Source of the DNA: Isoetes taiwanensis | Taxonomy: Eukaryota > Streptophyta > Lycopodiopsida > Isoetales > Isoetaceae | Assembly: GCA_021234155.1 (NCBI GenBank) | Contig: JAJEKV010000002.1 | Location: 41,099,841 to 41,163,840, forward strand | Direction of reading: 5' to 3' | DNA: 64,000 nucleotides | Shown: one piece after another, positions 32,667 to 44,469 of the stretch | Numbering within the stretch: position 1 is the first letter of the stretch | Layout: every line of letters begins with the position of its first letter | Translations under genes and position numbers: made by a program | Notes under the pieces: model-generated | Databases searched by the model: none | What the model was told of the DNA's origin: nothing | The model's input: the letters and a program-made list of their open reading frames with translations, nothing else

Positions 32667-35432
32667 ATATTGTGTGTTAAGGCTTGCTGATAAGGAAGGC
32701 TCGACCATTGGCTTGCTTTATGAATTTATGCTCAGATATGAAGCCATTATAATGAAACATAAGGCGGAAGATCAACAAAATAAAGACAAGTAAGTGTTCG
32801 GATATGCACTTTATTTTGCTGCCCTGTTTTGGTTTATGATATAACATTAATTTAGTTTGCTCTGCCATGTTTACTTTTACATTAAATAGTTTACTTTGCT
32901 GCCTTGTTTTAGTTATTTATGATGTAATATTAATTTAGTTTTCTGCCCTGTTTACTTTGCTTCCTTATAAACTTTAACAATAATTTAGTTTGCTTTGCTA
33001 TCATGTTTTAATTATCTATGATCTAACATCAAGTTAGTTTGCTGCCCTGTTTACTTTGCTGCCATCTTTTAGTTGCATGGACACGAGATGGCAGAAACAC
33101 AAAAAGCCAATCCATTTTGTTGCTTATCTCTTACATCCCTTGTGGAGGGAGTCACGAACATATATAAAAGATGAGGTGATGGATGGGTGGCTGGAGTATA
33201 TTGGTAGAGTGAGAACTCCAGCTGAATGCACAATTTTGTTTGCTCAACTAGATGCATACAAAAATGGCACTGGAATGTTCTCTCATCAGTTAGCATTAGA
33301 TAAAAGTCACCAGGCCAAACCTGTAACTTGATGGGAGCATTTTGGCTGCAAGGCACGTGAACTCCAAGCTCTAGCAATTCGTGTCTTATCTCAGGTATAA
33401 TTGCTTTTTTATTAACGTTAGATGTTTCTAAATTAGTTATGTATTGTGTCCCTAAGATTAATGCATAGTTGCTATTATTGCTAGATTAGTTTATATAAAT
33501 ATGTTTACATTATTTTAATATATAGGTGTTATATTTATTTAGGACTGTTCAACAGGGGCAGCTGAAAGAAATTGGAGTGCACATTCACTTGCACATACTA
33601 AAAAGAGAAATAGGCTTACTCCTACTCAACTAGAGCGGCTTGTGTTCATCCGAGAAAATTTGAGAATGATGCATAAGTTTGAAAGTGGAACTAATGAACC
33701 AATGCAAGTGCAATTTGATCATCATTTTTATATTGTTTGATTAGTCATTAGAAGAATACTAATTGGTTTCTTTGCTAGGTGTCTTCTGATGAAGTTGATG
33801 TCGAGAAAAACCCTGATGTGGCTTATGTGGTTGATGACTTAGATAGAGAACTATACAAGAATTTTGTTGATGAGATTATGGATTGTAGGCGCATAACTAG
33901 AAGTAGAACAGTAGCAGCTAGAGCTGATTATAGTTATGAAGAAGTGTCTCCTATAGAACCAGTATCTAATCAAAGAGGTAGAAGTAGGAAAAGGCGTCGC
34001 CTATGTCCTTCAAATGAAAATATTATTGTGAGGAGATCTTCGAGGCTTGCAGGAAGAATTGTTGCTACTGCTGATGCTGAAACATCATCACATGAAGCCA
34101 ATGCTAGCACTTCTGCTCAGGTAATTAACAATTTTTTCATTTGTGAAATATTTTGGATGTAATGTGTAGGGTCAACTGTCCTTAAGTTAATTGAATTTGG
34201 CAGGTGCAACATAACTTGGAAGTAGAAGAAGTAGTGAATTGTAATATTAATGTAGCAATATCTGATTCTGACAATGATGACAATTATGAAGAGGTTCAAG
34301 AGGATTCGACAGATATAGATTCTCCCGAGACTGAATTATCTGACGAGGACTAATATGTGGCTCAATGGCTGGATGCTGATTATTTTTGGTGCTGTTTTGC
34401 GGCAATAAAGTTCGTGTTAATTGCTGTAATACATTGTGTTCTTGGCTGGCTGCCTGCCCATTCCTGTCATTTATGCTGTAAACTATGTCATTTCTGCTGT
34501 AAACTATGTTTTGTGCTGATGAAAATGATGTATTGTCTTGCACACCACCATAAATATAAAATATGGTGCATGTGCAAAATCAGACTACTACAGGTATGTT
34601 AAATGTTAAGCTGCAGAATAGAATAGATTAGAATATGATTTTATCATCCACGGAGACCAAATAAGAGAATAGAGTAGGGAATGTAGAAGTAACTCTAAGT
34701 TGTATGTTAAGCATGGTATAAATTAGTGGCTATTCTTCGCCATTTGGCTAAACTTTGGGCTTGACCATTAGGGTTTTGGCGATTTTTAATAGGATAAAAA
34801 TCTCAAAAAATAAAGAACTTTAGCCAAACCTAAATGAGGTTCTTCAAATTTTTTGAAAGATTCGCCATTTTTCAAGGTAATTTGCTTACTTTAGCCAGAT
34901 TTTACTAGTTTTAGTTCAATTTTTTCACAAATTCCAATAAAACTCCAAAACTCTTGTAAATATGGCTAAAGTTTTAGTTTTTCTTTCTAGAATGGTTAGA
35001 AATTAGAGGAATTCCATGCAAGTATAGCCAAACCAAGTTCATGGTTTACAATTTAAAATTTCTTAATTTATACCCTGATGTTAAGTGCTTTATCAACGAA
35101 GCATACCACAATAAGAATAACCCAAAGCAACAATCCTGAACCAATAGTGGATAAATATTGCAAGGTAAGGAACATAAAATTAATTCTAAGGTACAAAGCC
35201 ATTAGGAATAACTAAAGGTATTATGATTAATATATTTAAATTGAATATTATATTTAAGATAAGAAATACCTAATATGAGTATAACACATACACGTTGACG
35301 TATTTTATGTATGTACGCCTATGTCAGGCGTACGTATTTAGACGTATGAAACGTACGTTGCATTTTCATACGCATATTTTTCTATTTGTACGTATGAAAC
35401 GTACGGAACGATACGCGTACGGTACAACACTG
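32667..35432 (+). mobile_element. hAT transposon, 5'-truncated second copy
   Basis: This corresponds to 18,948-21,198 of the first hAT. It starts inside the transposase and keeps the C-terminal exons (33,056-33,331, 33,541-33,720, 33,779-34,120, 34,202-34,353) and the right terminal repeat ending CAACACTG at 35,432. It lacks the zinc finger and left end. Near 34,202 it keeps bases that the first copy has lost. It became truncated by the duplication, not by transposition, because its right flank is the same CCD sequence. Confidence 0.9.
34712..35077. mobile_element. 366-bp hAT-type MITE
   Basis: Ends are CATGGTATAAATTAG and, complemented, CAGGGTATAAATTAAG. The flanks are the 8-bp duplicates ATGTTAAG (34,704-34,711 and 35,078-35,085). 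The empty site is visible in copy A at 20,835-20,842. It is non-coding and AT-rich with TTTAGCCA repeats. Confidence 0.9.
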
Positions 35433-35795
35433 GCATGAAGCATTCCATCTCCATCAAAAACTGGTGCCCTGCCATTGGCTCGAAGCGAGGATTGGCACCA
35501 TTTCTTAAATACAAGCCTTCCAAACACACAGGAAGAGTGCCTTTGATTTCTAATTTATGATGAATAGACATATCAGAAACTGGTGTAAATTTCCTTTCAA
35601 CTGAACTCTTGGATCGGTAAGTAGAGGGAAGAGTTTGGCCCTCCAATTTGGGGATGAAATCCTTCTTGACTTTATCCAAATCAAGGGCAGCAAACATCTG
35701 CACAAGATTCCAATTCAAATTTGATGAATTTGAAGCAAAGGAAGTAGGTTTGGAGATCTGGATTTTTGGGATCAGAATCAAACTTTGGCTATAGA
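35433..35795 (-). pseudogene. CCD/NCED-like dioxygenase, 5' fragment (copy B)
   Basis: This is a near-identical duplicate of 21,199-21,560 with the same missing T before the GDG box. The lesion therefore predates the duplication. There is no distal part in this copy. Confidence 0.8.
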
Positions 35796-37058
35796 GCAGC
35801 TAATTTTGCGAGGAAAATGGCTATTTCTGAGCAGATTGGAAGCAAGGGGTATGGACTTGATTAGAGCGGAGAGAAGAACGCAAGAATTTCGGGCGTAAAC
35901 CTCTGTCACGATTCACTGAAAGGGCGGTCCTCCTCTTAGTTTTGATTCAATCAACGCAGTCCAGCCAATTGGACCCATAAGTTCAATGGTCCATATTTTT
36001 TTTATAACTTTACAATTAAAATGCTAGTTAACATACCAAACATTGGCCATTAAAAAATATGGAGCTGCCAATTGCAAATAGTCCTTGCGCCTTCAAGGAT
36101 CCATTTCATTCTTTCGACAATAATTTGGTATCATTTGCCACAAATTGCAAAAGCACTATATATTGTATCGAGTCAAATCGATCTCTGGATATAATTTGTT
36201 GTGTTTCCCAGGAGAAGTAGCAAACCTGAATTGGACTTAGGGCAAGAGTGGCATGCTACAAAAATGTGCAAAAATGTACAAGCTAGATATCATATCTTGA
36301 AACTTTTTCATGCTTTCTCGCTCAAACAACTATTATATCTAGATTTTTAGCCAAGACTATATAGAAGCGCGTAATACTGCATGTTTCTGCAAGTGTTTTC
36401 TATGACATCCATTGGCAAAATGTTGATAAGGATGCAATTGCATGGAGTAGTTGAGATGCTTTTGCATTGCTTTTGAGCTTTTTGAGAAAAAAATGGAGGC
36501 TAGGGTTCTCCAACTTAGACACATTAGGTTCAATTTCGCAAGTCCATGGCTGAGATCCTTTTGACTTAATACAAAACTCCTCTGCCACGAGCTGGGCAAA
36601 AGAAACATTCACGATGGCCTTGACCGCCACAATAAATTTATTGTCGCTCCTTATATAAGGTAGTGTATTTTCCGTTCTTAAAAAAATGAGAAGCTAATAT
36701 TTCTGGGCTGAGCGCAGCCCTGGCCCTGACACGTATGCGCCCATTGCATTTTCAATTCCAATAAAATGAAAAATCTCTAGCCCACCACGTGCCAGAGGTA
36801 AACTGATCTGTCTGGACAGTAATAACGGTGCAACGGACTGTTGCAATAATCACGGTGCAGCTTGCATAATTCTATAGATAACTTGGTATATTCTGTAGAT
36901 AATCACAGTTCTTATTATGATGGGTGCTGTTCGTACATGGATTTCATTGTAATAATCACGGTGCAATCTAATAGATCGATTACAATCTGATCTAGCATAA
37001 ATATATGAATCAGTGGGAAGATCCGTCCATTTATGGAAGCTCTATCTGCCCACTACAA

Positions 37059-37372
37059 ATTCTAAGCTTCTGGGTGCTCATGCTACAGCAGGGAGCATAT
37101 GGATCCCAGAAAGAGGAAATGCCCCTTGCAAAGACCTGGATTCGGCCGACCACAGCGAGCTACAGCTGACTGCCTCATTTTTGTTGCTCGGATCTACTAC
37201 TCTAAAAGGCGACCGCTCCGAAGCTTTTGGTTTGATGGGTAGTTTGTACCCAATGATTTCAGTGATTTCTTATATTTGCAGTATGATTTTAAGAAAACAG
37301 GGGTTTCAAGCTGGGTATTACTAAGTAGTGGAGGAGGGCGGAACCACATACAGAAAGGTAGAGCTTGAATCC
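37059..37372. repeat. Duplicated block D, copy 2
   Basis: Near-identical to 32,343-32,664. Here it follows copy B directly, whereas in copy A the MITE and the oxidase block intervene. Confidence 0.85.
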
Positions 37373-39092
37373 GTTTATTTTGAATTGAATTTTTTTTTTT
37401 GCTCTGTTTTTTTTCTGAGCTTGGTTAAAAAAACCAGGGTGCGAAGCCAGTGGAAAGAATTGAGGTCTGCGCATCAGCTCCGGCAAGTCCGACATCGTCA
37501 TACCATGGGCCAGTAGAAGGAAGCACGATGTCTCTGATTTCATGGCTAAAGGTGCTTTCTGCTGGAACAACAAGCATAAGCAACAGCGCAGGCATTTCGG
37601 CAGTTTTAAGGCTACATGGAGGAGCTTCATCTACTCCAGTAACTCCACCATTAAGCTCCTCAAGATTAAAAGCTCAAATTAAAAACGAATGGGATAAACT
37701 CTCACAGAGGAAGCATGGATAGATTGTCCAGCAACATCCTTCGGCAATGGAGCGGGTTCATGGAGTCCGGTCATAATGGGTCCGTCGATACTAAATCCGG
37801 CATCGCGGATCCAACAGAGCCATAATCATATCCAAGCGGCGGCAGTTCTGGCAGGCTGCAAGGCACAGGATGGGTGCATTACGCCATGTTCTGATGTGGG
37901 GGATTCAGAGCCCTCCATAGCCGAGCTGCTGAACAGGAGCTGGACTGGGGCAGTAAAACATATCCAAACTTCCCAGCAGGGAGCTAGGTGGCCGACATGG
38001 GTTTTGCAAAAACAGGGGTTTGAGCGATGGATTTGGGTACCAAAATTGTTCAAACTGCATTTACAGACAGAGCTGGGCTAGGCCGATTTGATCACGGAGC
38101 TCGTAGTCTCAGATGCTTGCATTTAGGTGAAGCAAAACTGTTTCAGAACATGTTCTTCTAGCAGGAAGCACTATCTGGTACATCTCATTGAAAAAAAGTT
38201 CTCAAATGGGCCTTTTTGGGGATTTGTTCATGCAAAAAAAATGTAGATCTGCTGGCCATCATGATTTGGCACTAGATAACAAGAATGGGAATTCCCTTCA
38301 TCGTGATTTTGCTCTGTAAGCAGAACTATGACCTTTGAGGTTTCTTCGTCATGGGAAGACAAATCCACCATACAAATCTGGCTATCCCCAAAAGCAAAAA
38401 GACAGAAACCAGAATTCCAGACCCTCAAATCCAGGTATTTAGAAGCACAAAATAATAACCAGACTAGTCATGCTTGCTCGATTTGGCACAGAAACATTCT
38501 TCTGACTTTCATGACTTGCTCTATTCTCATTCTAAACTGCCTTATGCTCGTCTATTTTGCTCTATAGTTACAGTGCAGAATTCGGTCAGAGAGCACATCT
38601 ATGCATTTTTCTATGATGTATTTTTTACTGTGTATATGTATTAATTCAATGGTTTATTTAAAAAAATATATATATAAGAACCGTTTAGGCCCCATGAGTT
38701 TTGAGTCTCTCCTCTTTAACATCTCTTCTTCCATTGACTCTCGTGTTGCTTTTTATTTTTTTGGCTTACAAACCCATGTCCAATGCTTCTATTATAACTT
38801 GCGTGGCCATAGTCATAGTGTCATTTATTAATGTCGTAGATCAATGTCCATAGCACAAATCAAGATTGCAGATACTTCTGATATTTGCAGATAATTTTTT
38901 AGTGTGGTTTAATCATTCATGTTATTGCCAATTGCAACATGTATGAACAATGTTGCTAGAAACAAACATATCTAAAATAAAGACTGTAGTACTTAACAAA
39001 AAAAGATCTTCGTTGAAAATCATGGAAAATCATTGGTTTAACGTTGCATGCTTAGGAACGTATTCTGTAATGTTTCAAACTAACACAAATTC
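37373..39092. other. Intergenic, no recognised gene
   Basis: This holds two modest plus-strand open frames (37,450-37,722 and 37,776-38,081) with Ser-rich, unfamiliar products, and AT-rich sequence after 38,100. Nothing here resembles a known family, and codon-level support is weak. Confidence 0.4.
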
Positions 39093-39097
39093 ATTAC

Positions 39098-39288
39098 TGC
39101 TAGAAGAAGGAAACCCTAATATAACCCTAATGTAACCCTAATGTGACGTGGCAAGATGCCACGTCAGCTCATATGACTACTTATAGTCATGAGCTGCTTT
39201 TATGCAAATGCTTTTTGATTTGCGGACGTTTTTGTTAATTGATTGTGGACGCCATGTCGTATTTTCGTATAGTCTGTGTCTCCTAAAA
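39098..39288 (+). repeat. 5' LTR of degenerate copia element
   Basis: This ~191-bp LTR starts TGCTAGAAG and ends CTCCTAAAA, directly before the primer site. It contains a perfect inverted repeat with 10-bp arms, TGACGTGGCA and TGCCACGTCA (39,144-39,166), and three imperfect AACCCTAAT units. Confidence 0.7.
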
Positions 39289-39301
39289 TGGTATCAGAGC
39301 C
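39289..39301 (+). other. Primer-binding site, initiator tRNA-Met
   Basis: TGGTATCAGAGCC is the standard plant copia primer site complementary to the 3' end of initiator tRNA-Met. Confidence 0.9.
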
Positions 39302-39556
39302 ATGTTTACGGAAGATATGTTGAGAGGCGGGTCGAAGAAATTCTTGCTTGCCACTACGAATTTTGCTGAGTGCTTTTACGATCTGGAGCAGAATGCCCTT
39401 AGCTTCCTATTGACGTCAATCTTGATTGGATCTGGCGAGTTTTTCAGCAAGAACTGGCTAGTTTTTATTCTCTTGTTGGTGCAAGCTGGTGACAGATTTC
39501 TTGTTACAGTTTCTTCTTAAACCACAGTCAAATTTAGTATTTCTTATCTCAAAGTC

Positions 39557-41218
39557 ATGGGAGGACCTGATCCATGGAAAATTACTCAGAATCCAATACT
39601 GGATGGTTCCAATTACGTCTCCTGGAGTGAATTTTTTGAGATTTATCTAGGTCTCCTCAAGTTAAAGAAGGTTTTGAACCCAGGATGGGATCCAGATACA
39701 AATCCTGATGAAGATGAAGAAGCTTTGGATCATTTGAAATCTCTGGTTGATTCTGAGATTAGACTGCAACTCAAGGAGTGCAAAACTTTTATGGAAGCTT
39801 GGAAATATCTCAAATCTTCCTGTGTAGTCACTGGTCTTGCAAAACAGTCTCTAATCAAACAGGAAATGGAGCAATTAAAGCTGACAACATGTGACAATGT
39901 GCAAGCTTACTTGTCTAAACTAAAATTCCCGAAGCAACAACTCATTGGAGCAGGAGGAAGGATTGATGAACAAGATCTGATAATCTTGACCTTCAGAGTT
40001 GTGGGGGGACAGATTTCAAAACATTATTGGCTCAATTAAGACATGCTCACAAAAGGGAGTTCAATTTACATTTAGAGAAGTACAAAATCTGCTTGTTCAA
40101 GAAGAATTGGAAGACACTAATAAGGTGCAGCAAGCTCAACTTCAGTTAGCTCAGGTAAATTTAGTTGTGGCAGATGCTACTAAACTTAAGCAAACAGAAA
40201 GATACAAACATCCAGATAAGCCAATTAAGGATCGATCTAATATTACCTGTTTTGCTTGTGGCAAGAAGGGGCATTTCAGAAATAGATGTCCACAGTTCAA
40301 GCAGTGGTTAGAATCTATAAGAACAGGGACTTCTACTTCTACTTCCACTTCCACTCCCACCCCAACACACCATGCATTCTCTGGGTCAGCAGTGTTGTCA
40401 CCTTTGTTTTCTCATGAATATCTTGGTATGGCCATTACTGGTAATTTGGAGGACTTATCTTTGCCATATGACACTCAAATCATTCCTAACATTGGGCATG
40501 TTTTTGAGGAAATATTTGAGGTGAGCATTTATCTTGATTTGACTGTTACTACTGCTGCTCATGATGATGAGCAATTTCTTAGTCATGCTTCAGAACTTCC
40601 ATTGATCTTTGGAACTTCAAATCTCAATGTTGCAACTCATAGTGGCATGCCTTCACCATTTCTTATGCTAGATTCAGGAGCATCTAAGCATCTTATAGGA
40701 GATGAATTGCTTAATCCTCAGATTGATTAGTCAGTTCAAGTTACTGTTGGCAATGGTAATTCATGTCAATCTTACAGCAAAGGGGAACGTCATTTAAAGT
40801 CCAATGATGGTGTTATTATTAAAGTTCCAGATGTCACTTATCTTCCTACTCTTCTCACGAATTTGCTTTCTGTTTCTCAATTTGATCTTCAAGGAATGAC
40901 CATTATTTTTGGCAGTAAGAGAGTTTACATCACCATGAAGAGTCCTTTTGAACTTCTATCTCCTGCTCAACTTGGGATTCTTTTGACTGGCCACTTGAAT
41001 AAAGGAGGGTTATATACTATGGATGCTCAGCCACTGTCATATGCCACTAGTTTCATTGTTACTGATATGACTGCAGAGAGTTTATGGCATGCACGATTTG
41101 CTCACATGGGTGGTCAAGCCATTGGTGAGTTGACTCGGTTGGCTATGGTTGAAGGACTGCCAAATTTAGCATCCAAGTATATTGAATGTGAAGCTTGTCA
41201 TCTTGCCAAGCAACCTCA
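39557..41218 (+). pseudogene. Copia gag, protease and GAG-pre-integrase
   Basis: ATG at 39,557 opens gag (NPILDGSNYVSWSEFFEIYL). A frame change near 40,010 leads to the zinc knuckle CFACGKKGHFRNRC (40,250) and the protease motif MLDSGASKHLIGD (40,667). A TAG at 40,728-40,730 closes the frame. The next frame gives the GAG-pre-integrase module (LWHARFAHMGGQA, then CEACHLAKQ at 41,190). It is cut by the nested transposon within the next codons. Confidence 0.85.
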
Positions 41219-41250
41219 AAACCATCATTCAATTAAATTGGGATTATGTC
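41219..41250 (+). repeat. Left terminal inverted repeat
   Basis: 32 bases identical to the reverse complement of 53,858-53,889. Just inside, CACTTTTTTAGTAACTTTGTT is repeated directly (41,278 and 41,303). Confidence 0.9.
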
Positions 41251-41471
41251 TTAATTTTGGGATAAATTTTATATTGCACTTTTTTAGTAACTTTGTTAAA
41301 TTCACTTTTTTAGTAACTTTGTTGCCCTTAGACTAGAATAGACGTTAACATATAATCACACACGGGAATATAAATTCACACCTTAACTTCAAATTACAAA
41401 ATCATATATCATGGAACTCAAGTAGTACACAACTTTTATTAACTGTAGAAAAGATACATAGTAACTGTTTT

Positions 41472-44450
41472 TCATTTTTCCACTAGCATCCCCAAGGATA
41501 TGAGAACCTTATTCCTTACATCTTGAGGTATTGTAACTCTCGCTGTTTTACTAGGAATAGTTTTTGGAGTCCACGAGTACAATACGGTTTCAATGTCTAG
41601 CCAAAGATCAGGATCACTTGGATTTCTCCTCCACCTCTTTGTCCAACAATCTGAATATCTTTCTTTATCGGTGACATTACTCAATTGATGTACTGGACAC
41701 CACCATTCCACGCGCACCTTATTGAAGTTAACATCACCTTCTTCTTTGCAAATATCCGAGATAGTCCATCCCAACCACACTGGATAGGTCTCTAGATCTG
41801 CTGGTTTTACTACTACAAATTGGTGGCACTCCACGTCAGTAGAAGGTTCATAACAATCCATGCCTTGATATTTTGGCCTATCCTTCTTAGGACCAACATA
41901 GTGTTTATCAGATTGAGGAGGAGCATATGCCTTCACAATGCTACTAATGGTACCATCATCTTCAATTGACCCAGACTAATGTTTTCCACTTACTTTTAGG
42001 GAACCACCCTTCTTTCAACTCTTAGGGGGATGTGTCTACCTCATCCAACAAGTTGATCACCTTCTTCCAATAATCTATCAATGCACGATTAGTCTCATCT
42101 GAATTAGTTTGCCAATGCTTGATGTAGTCATTGATGCCATCCTTAGTCAATCCCAATTGCTTGACTTCTTCAGTTGGTTTTAGAGCTTTTGGTTGACCGG
42201 GGAGGTATTATAGGCTTGCCATTTGCATCCACATTGCCAAATTTCTGCCCCACCTCTCCACTTCTCCTCCTGAAGGTCTCATTTTCCATTGCATGATTGG
42301 AATCCCTTCTCTCACCCAAAAGTGAATTGAAGAGGTCTAGAATGACCTTCCATGTCGAGAGCATAACCATCCACAAAACTTTTCCAATCAGGCACTTCTT
42401 CTATGATAGATCCTATAGGAGATGGATTTGTACATCCATGAAATATTTCCAATAGCACAGGAAAGTTGGTAACCTGTCTCACTGTCTCAATACATGACTA
42501 TATTTTCCAAACAATGCATCCACATCCTCATGAGTATGTCCCAAGCATTAGGAACCCCAAATTGACTCTTTCAAAAATACCCACAATTTGTTAAGTAGGA
42601 TAGGAAAGAAAACATCCACTGTTCTTATTTTGACCAACACAATTATCTAGTTGCAAGAGGAGCTTTAAAGGGCAGATCTCAAGGTTTAGCACGAGATGTT
42701 GAAGCTCCAACATGTTCATTAGGTCCATTCCTCCTAAATCTTGCCTTGCTAAACTTTTCAATACTATTAGGGGTTCCATCCAACAATGCACTATGTAGTG
42801 CCCGGCTAGTCAGTAGGATCCCAGTAGGTGACCATTGTAACCCTTCTCATAGTTTCTTAAACACCTCATAATACTCCCAATGTGAAAATCTGGACCATCA
42901 CTCCACAACTCTAAACTGAAATGGCCATAATAGGTCTGAGACTGCCCATGCAATATTGCCCCAGTCATTGAAATCTGCAAAGGGTATGATCTTCCACATG
43001 ACTTAGGAATGTACTTGAATTGTGGAAGACAAGTCTTCTGTTGGTCCATTTTATCATGTATAATACATAGATAGTTATTAGGTTCCATTGCAGATAAGGT
43101 CCTCCACATCCAATAAGTTGATCTACATGATAGTTGATCTGTCATATGGTCCTTCATATGTTCCCTTATCTTTGCCCTTAGACTTGGTTGCACAGTCTTA
43201 TCTAGTGTCTCCTTCAACTTAGCACATAAATTGCACTTGGCAAAGTTGTTTGAAGTTGCTATGGTCACATGCTTGAAATGCTTATTCCATAGCCTACTAA
43301 AACTGGGCTGGGATATAGAGGCCACTCCAAGTTCCCGAAGCAATGCATTTATTTCCTCTAATATGCTCTTCTGGGTACAATGGGATGGCAATCTCTTTTC
43401 AACAATAACTCTACCCTGTTCATCCTTCTTACTCTTATGTGGCATGTTTTACGCATTGAAATCCATATATCTTTCAAATATTTCCTTTGCGGCTATAGTT
43501 CTTGAGGTAGGCCTTACCAGGGCCGGTGTTCCCATGCAATGCAATTTTACTACCATTTTCATGTCTCTTTTTTGCGGTTGTTGCCAAGAAGAGGTTGGAA
43601 TTCCATGTATAGCTATCCATGCTTTTGAACATATCCACTTTCCATTCAATGGGAATCTTTTCTTCTTTCTTTCATCCTGAATTGCATAGCCAAATATGGT
43701 GTACATGAAATTCCTCCTGCTATCACACTTATGTTCCTGATATGTAGCTCTTGCTCCCACCAACTCCTCTATTGTGAACATTCTAACACAAGAAGCCCAA
43801 CAACATTCACCTCCTCTAACCTTCATCATAGCTTCAGGAGAACAATCATAATCTGACTTGCATCTTTTGGTGGGATAATGTTTGAAAGTTGGAAGTGGCC
43901 TCTTGCTACACTGTGTGAACATTGTTGACAATGGTTCTACATCTATAGGAAACGTGTAGTTCCCCTCCAGTTGAATACTGTCCCTAGGCCATGCAACAAT
44001 AGTTGGAACCTCTAGTTGCTTCACACAAGCTAGGCATTCTTGTTTGCCTGAACCCTTTTCCTTCCAATTGTCATATAATTTTGAGATTGCCACACCTAAC
44101 CTGTCCTCCCCTAATCTTTCATCATTCACTGCATTGATAGGATCTGCTAGAACAATAATCCCTTCTTCTACTGCCTCTCTGTTGCATGCATGCAGGATCT
44201 TGACCTTTTTGTTTTTCCAATCGACCCGAGTATAAAGTACAATTTCCTTTCCTTTGGCATCATCCTTTTCATTTGTGGTCTTTTCCTTTCCTTTGCCATC
44301 ATCAACATCATTTGGAGTCTTTTCCTTTTCTTTGCCATCATCAACATCATTTGCAGCCTTTTCCTTTCCTTGGGCATCATCTTCATCATTTGGGAATTTT
44401 TCCTTGCCTTGGTCAGCATCATTGGGGGCTTTTGTTTTAGCATTTTGCAT
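41472..44450 (-). pseudogene. Transposase-like protein with DNCVGQNKN motif (degenerate)
   Basis: ATG at 44,450 opens a frame with about five repeats of a PNDVDDGKEKEK-type acidic/basic unit. A Cys-containing region follows (VKQLEVPTIVAWPRDSIQL; ECCWASCVRMFTIEELVGAR). The frame meets one in-frame TAA at 43,449-43,451 and continues two codons later with MPHKSKKDEQGR, SFSRLWNKHFKHV, CNLCAKLKETLDKT and the first possible catalytic Asp (CIIHDKMDQQK, near 43,060). After frameshifts come LLQLDNCVGQNKN (42,621-42,660) and, in another frame, HTHEDVDALFGKY (42,500-42,538). A D-x-NKN block followed by HTHEDVD is the signature of a large RNase-H-fold transposase-like family found in plants, oomycetes and animals. 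The C-terminal segment (41,936-41,472) has a VVKPADLETYPVWLGWTISD module. Catalytic assignments are inferred. Confidence 0.65.
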
Positions 44451-44469
44451 GTCATTGACCTAGAATGCA

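Larger units (their letters stand above)
32667..37050 (+). repeat. Tandem duplication, copy B of 18,948-29,681
   Basis: The sequence from inside the hAT transposase (CTATATTGTGTG, 18,948) through the CCD fragment to CTCTATCTGCCC (29,681) recurs here at very high identity, without the copia and 1.76-kb insertions and with its own 366-bp MITE. The duplication junction is at 32,665. Confidence 0.9.

Noticed and set aside
37450-38081. Two plus-strand ORFs with Ser-rich products
   Set aside because: No recognisable family and no splice or promoter support; reported only as intergenic.
39118-39142. Telomere-like AACCCTAAT units
   Set aside because: Only three imperfect units (not CCCTAAA), inside the copia LTR; an interstitial telomere is not supported.
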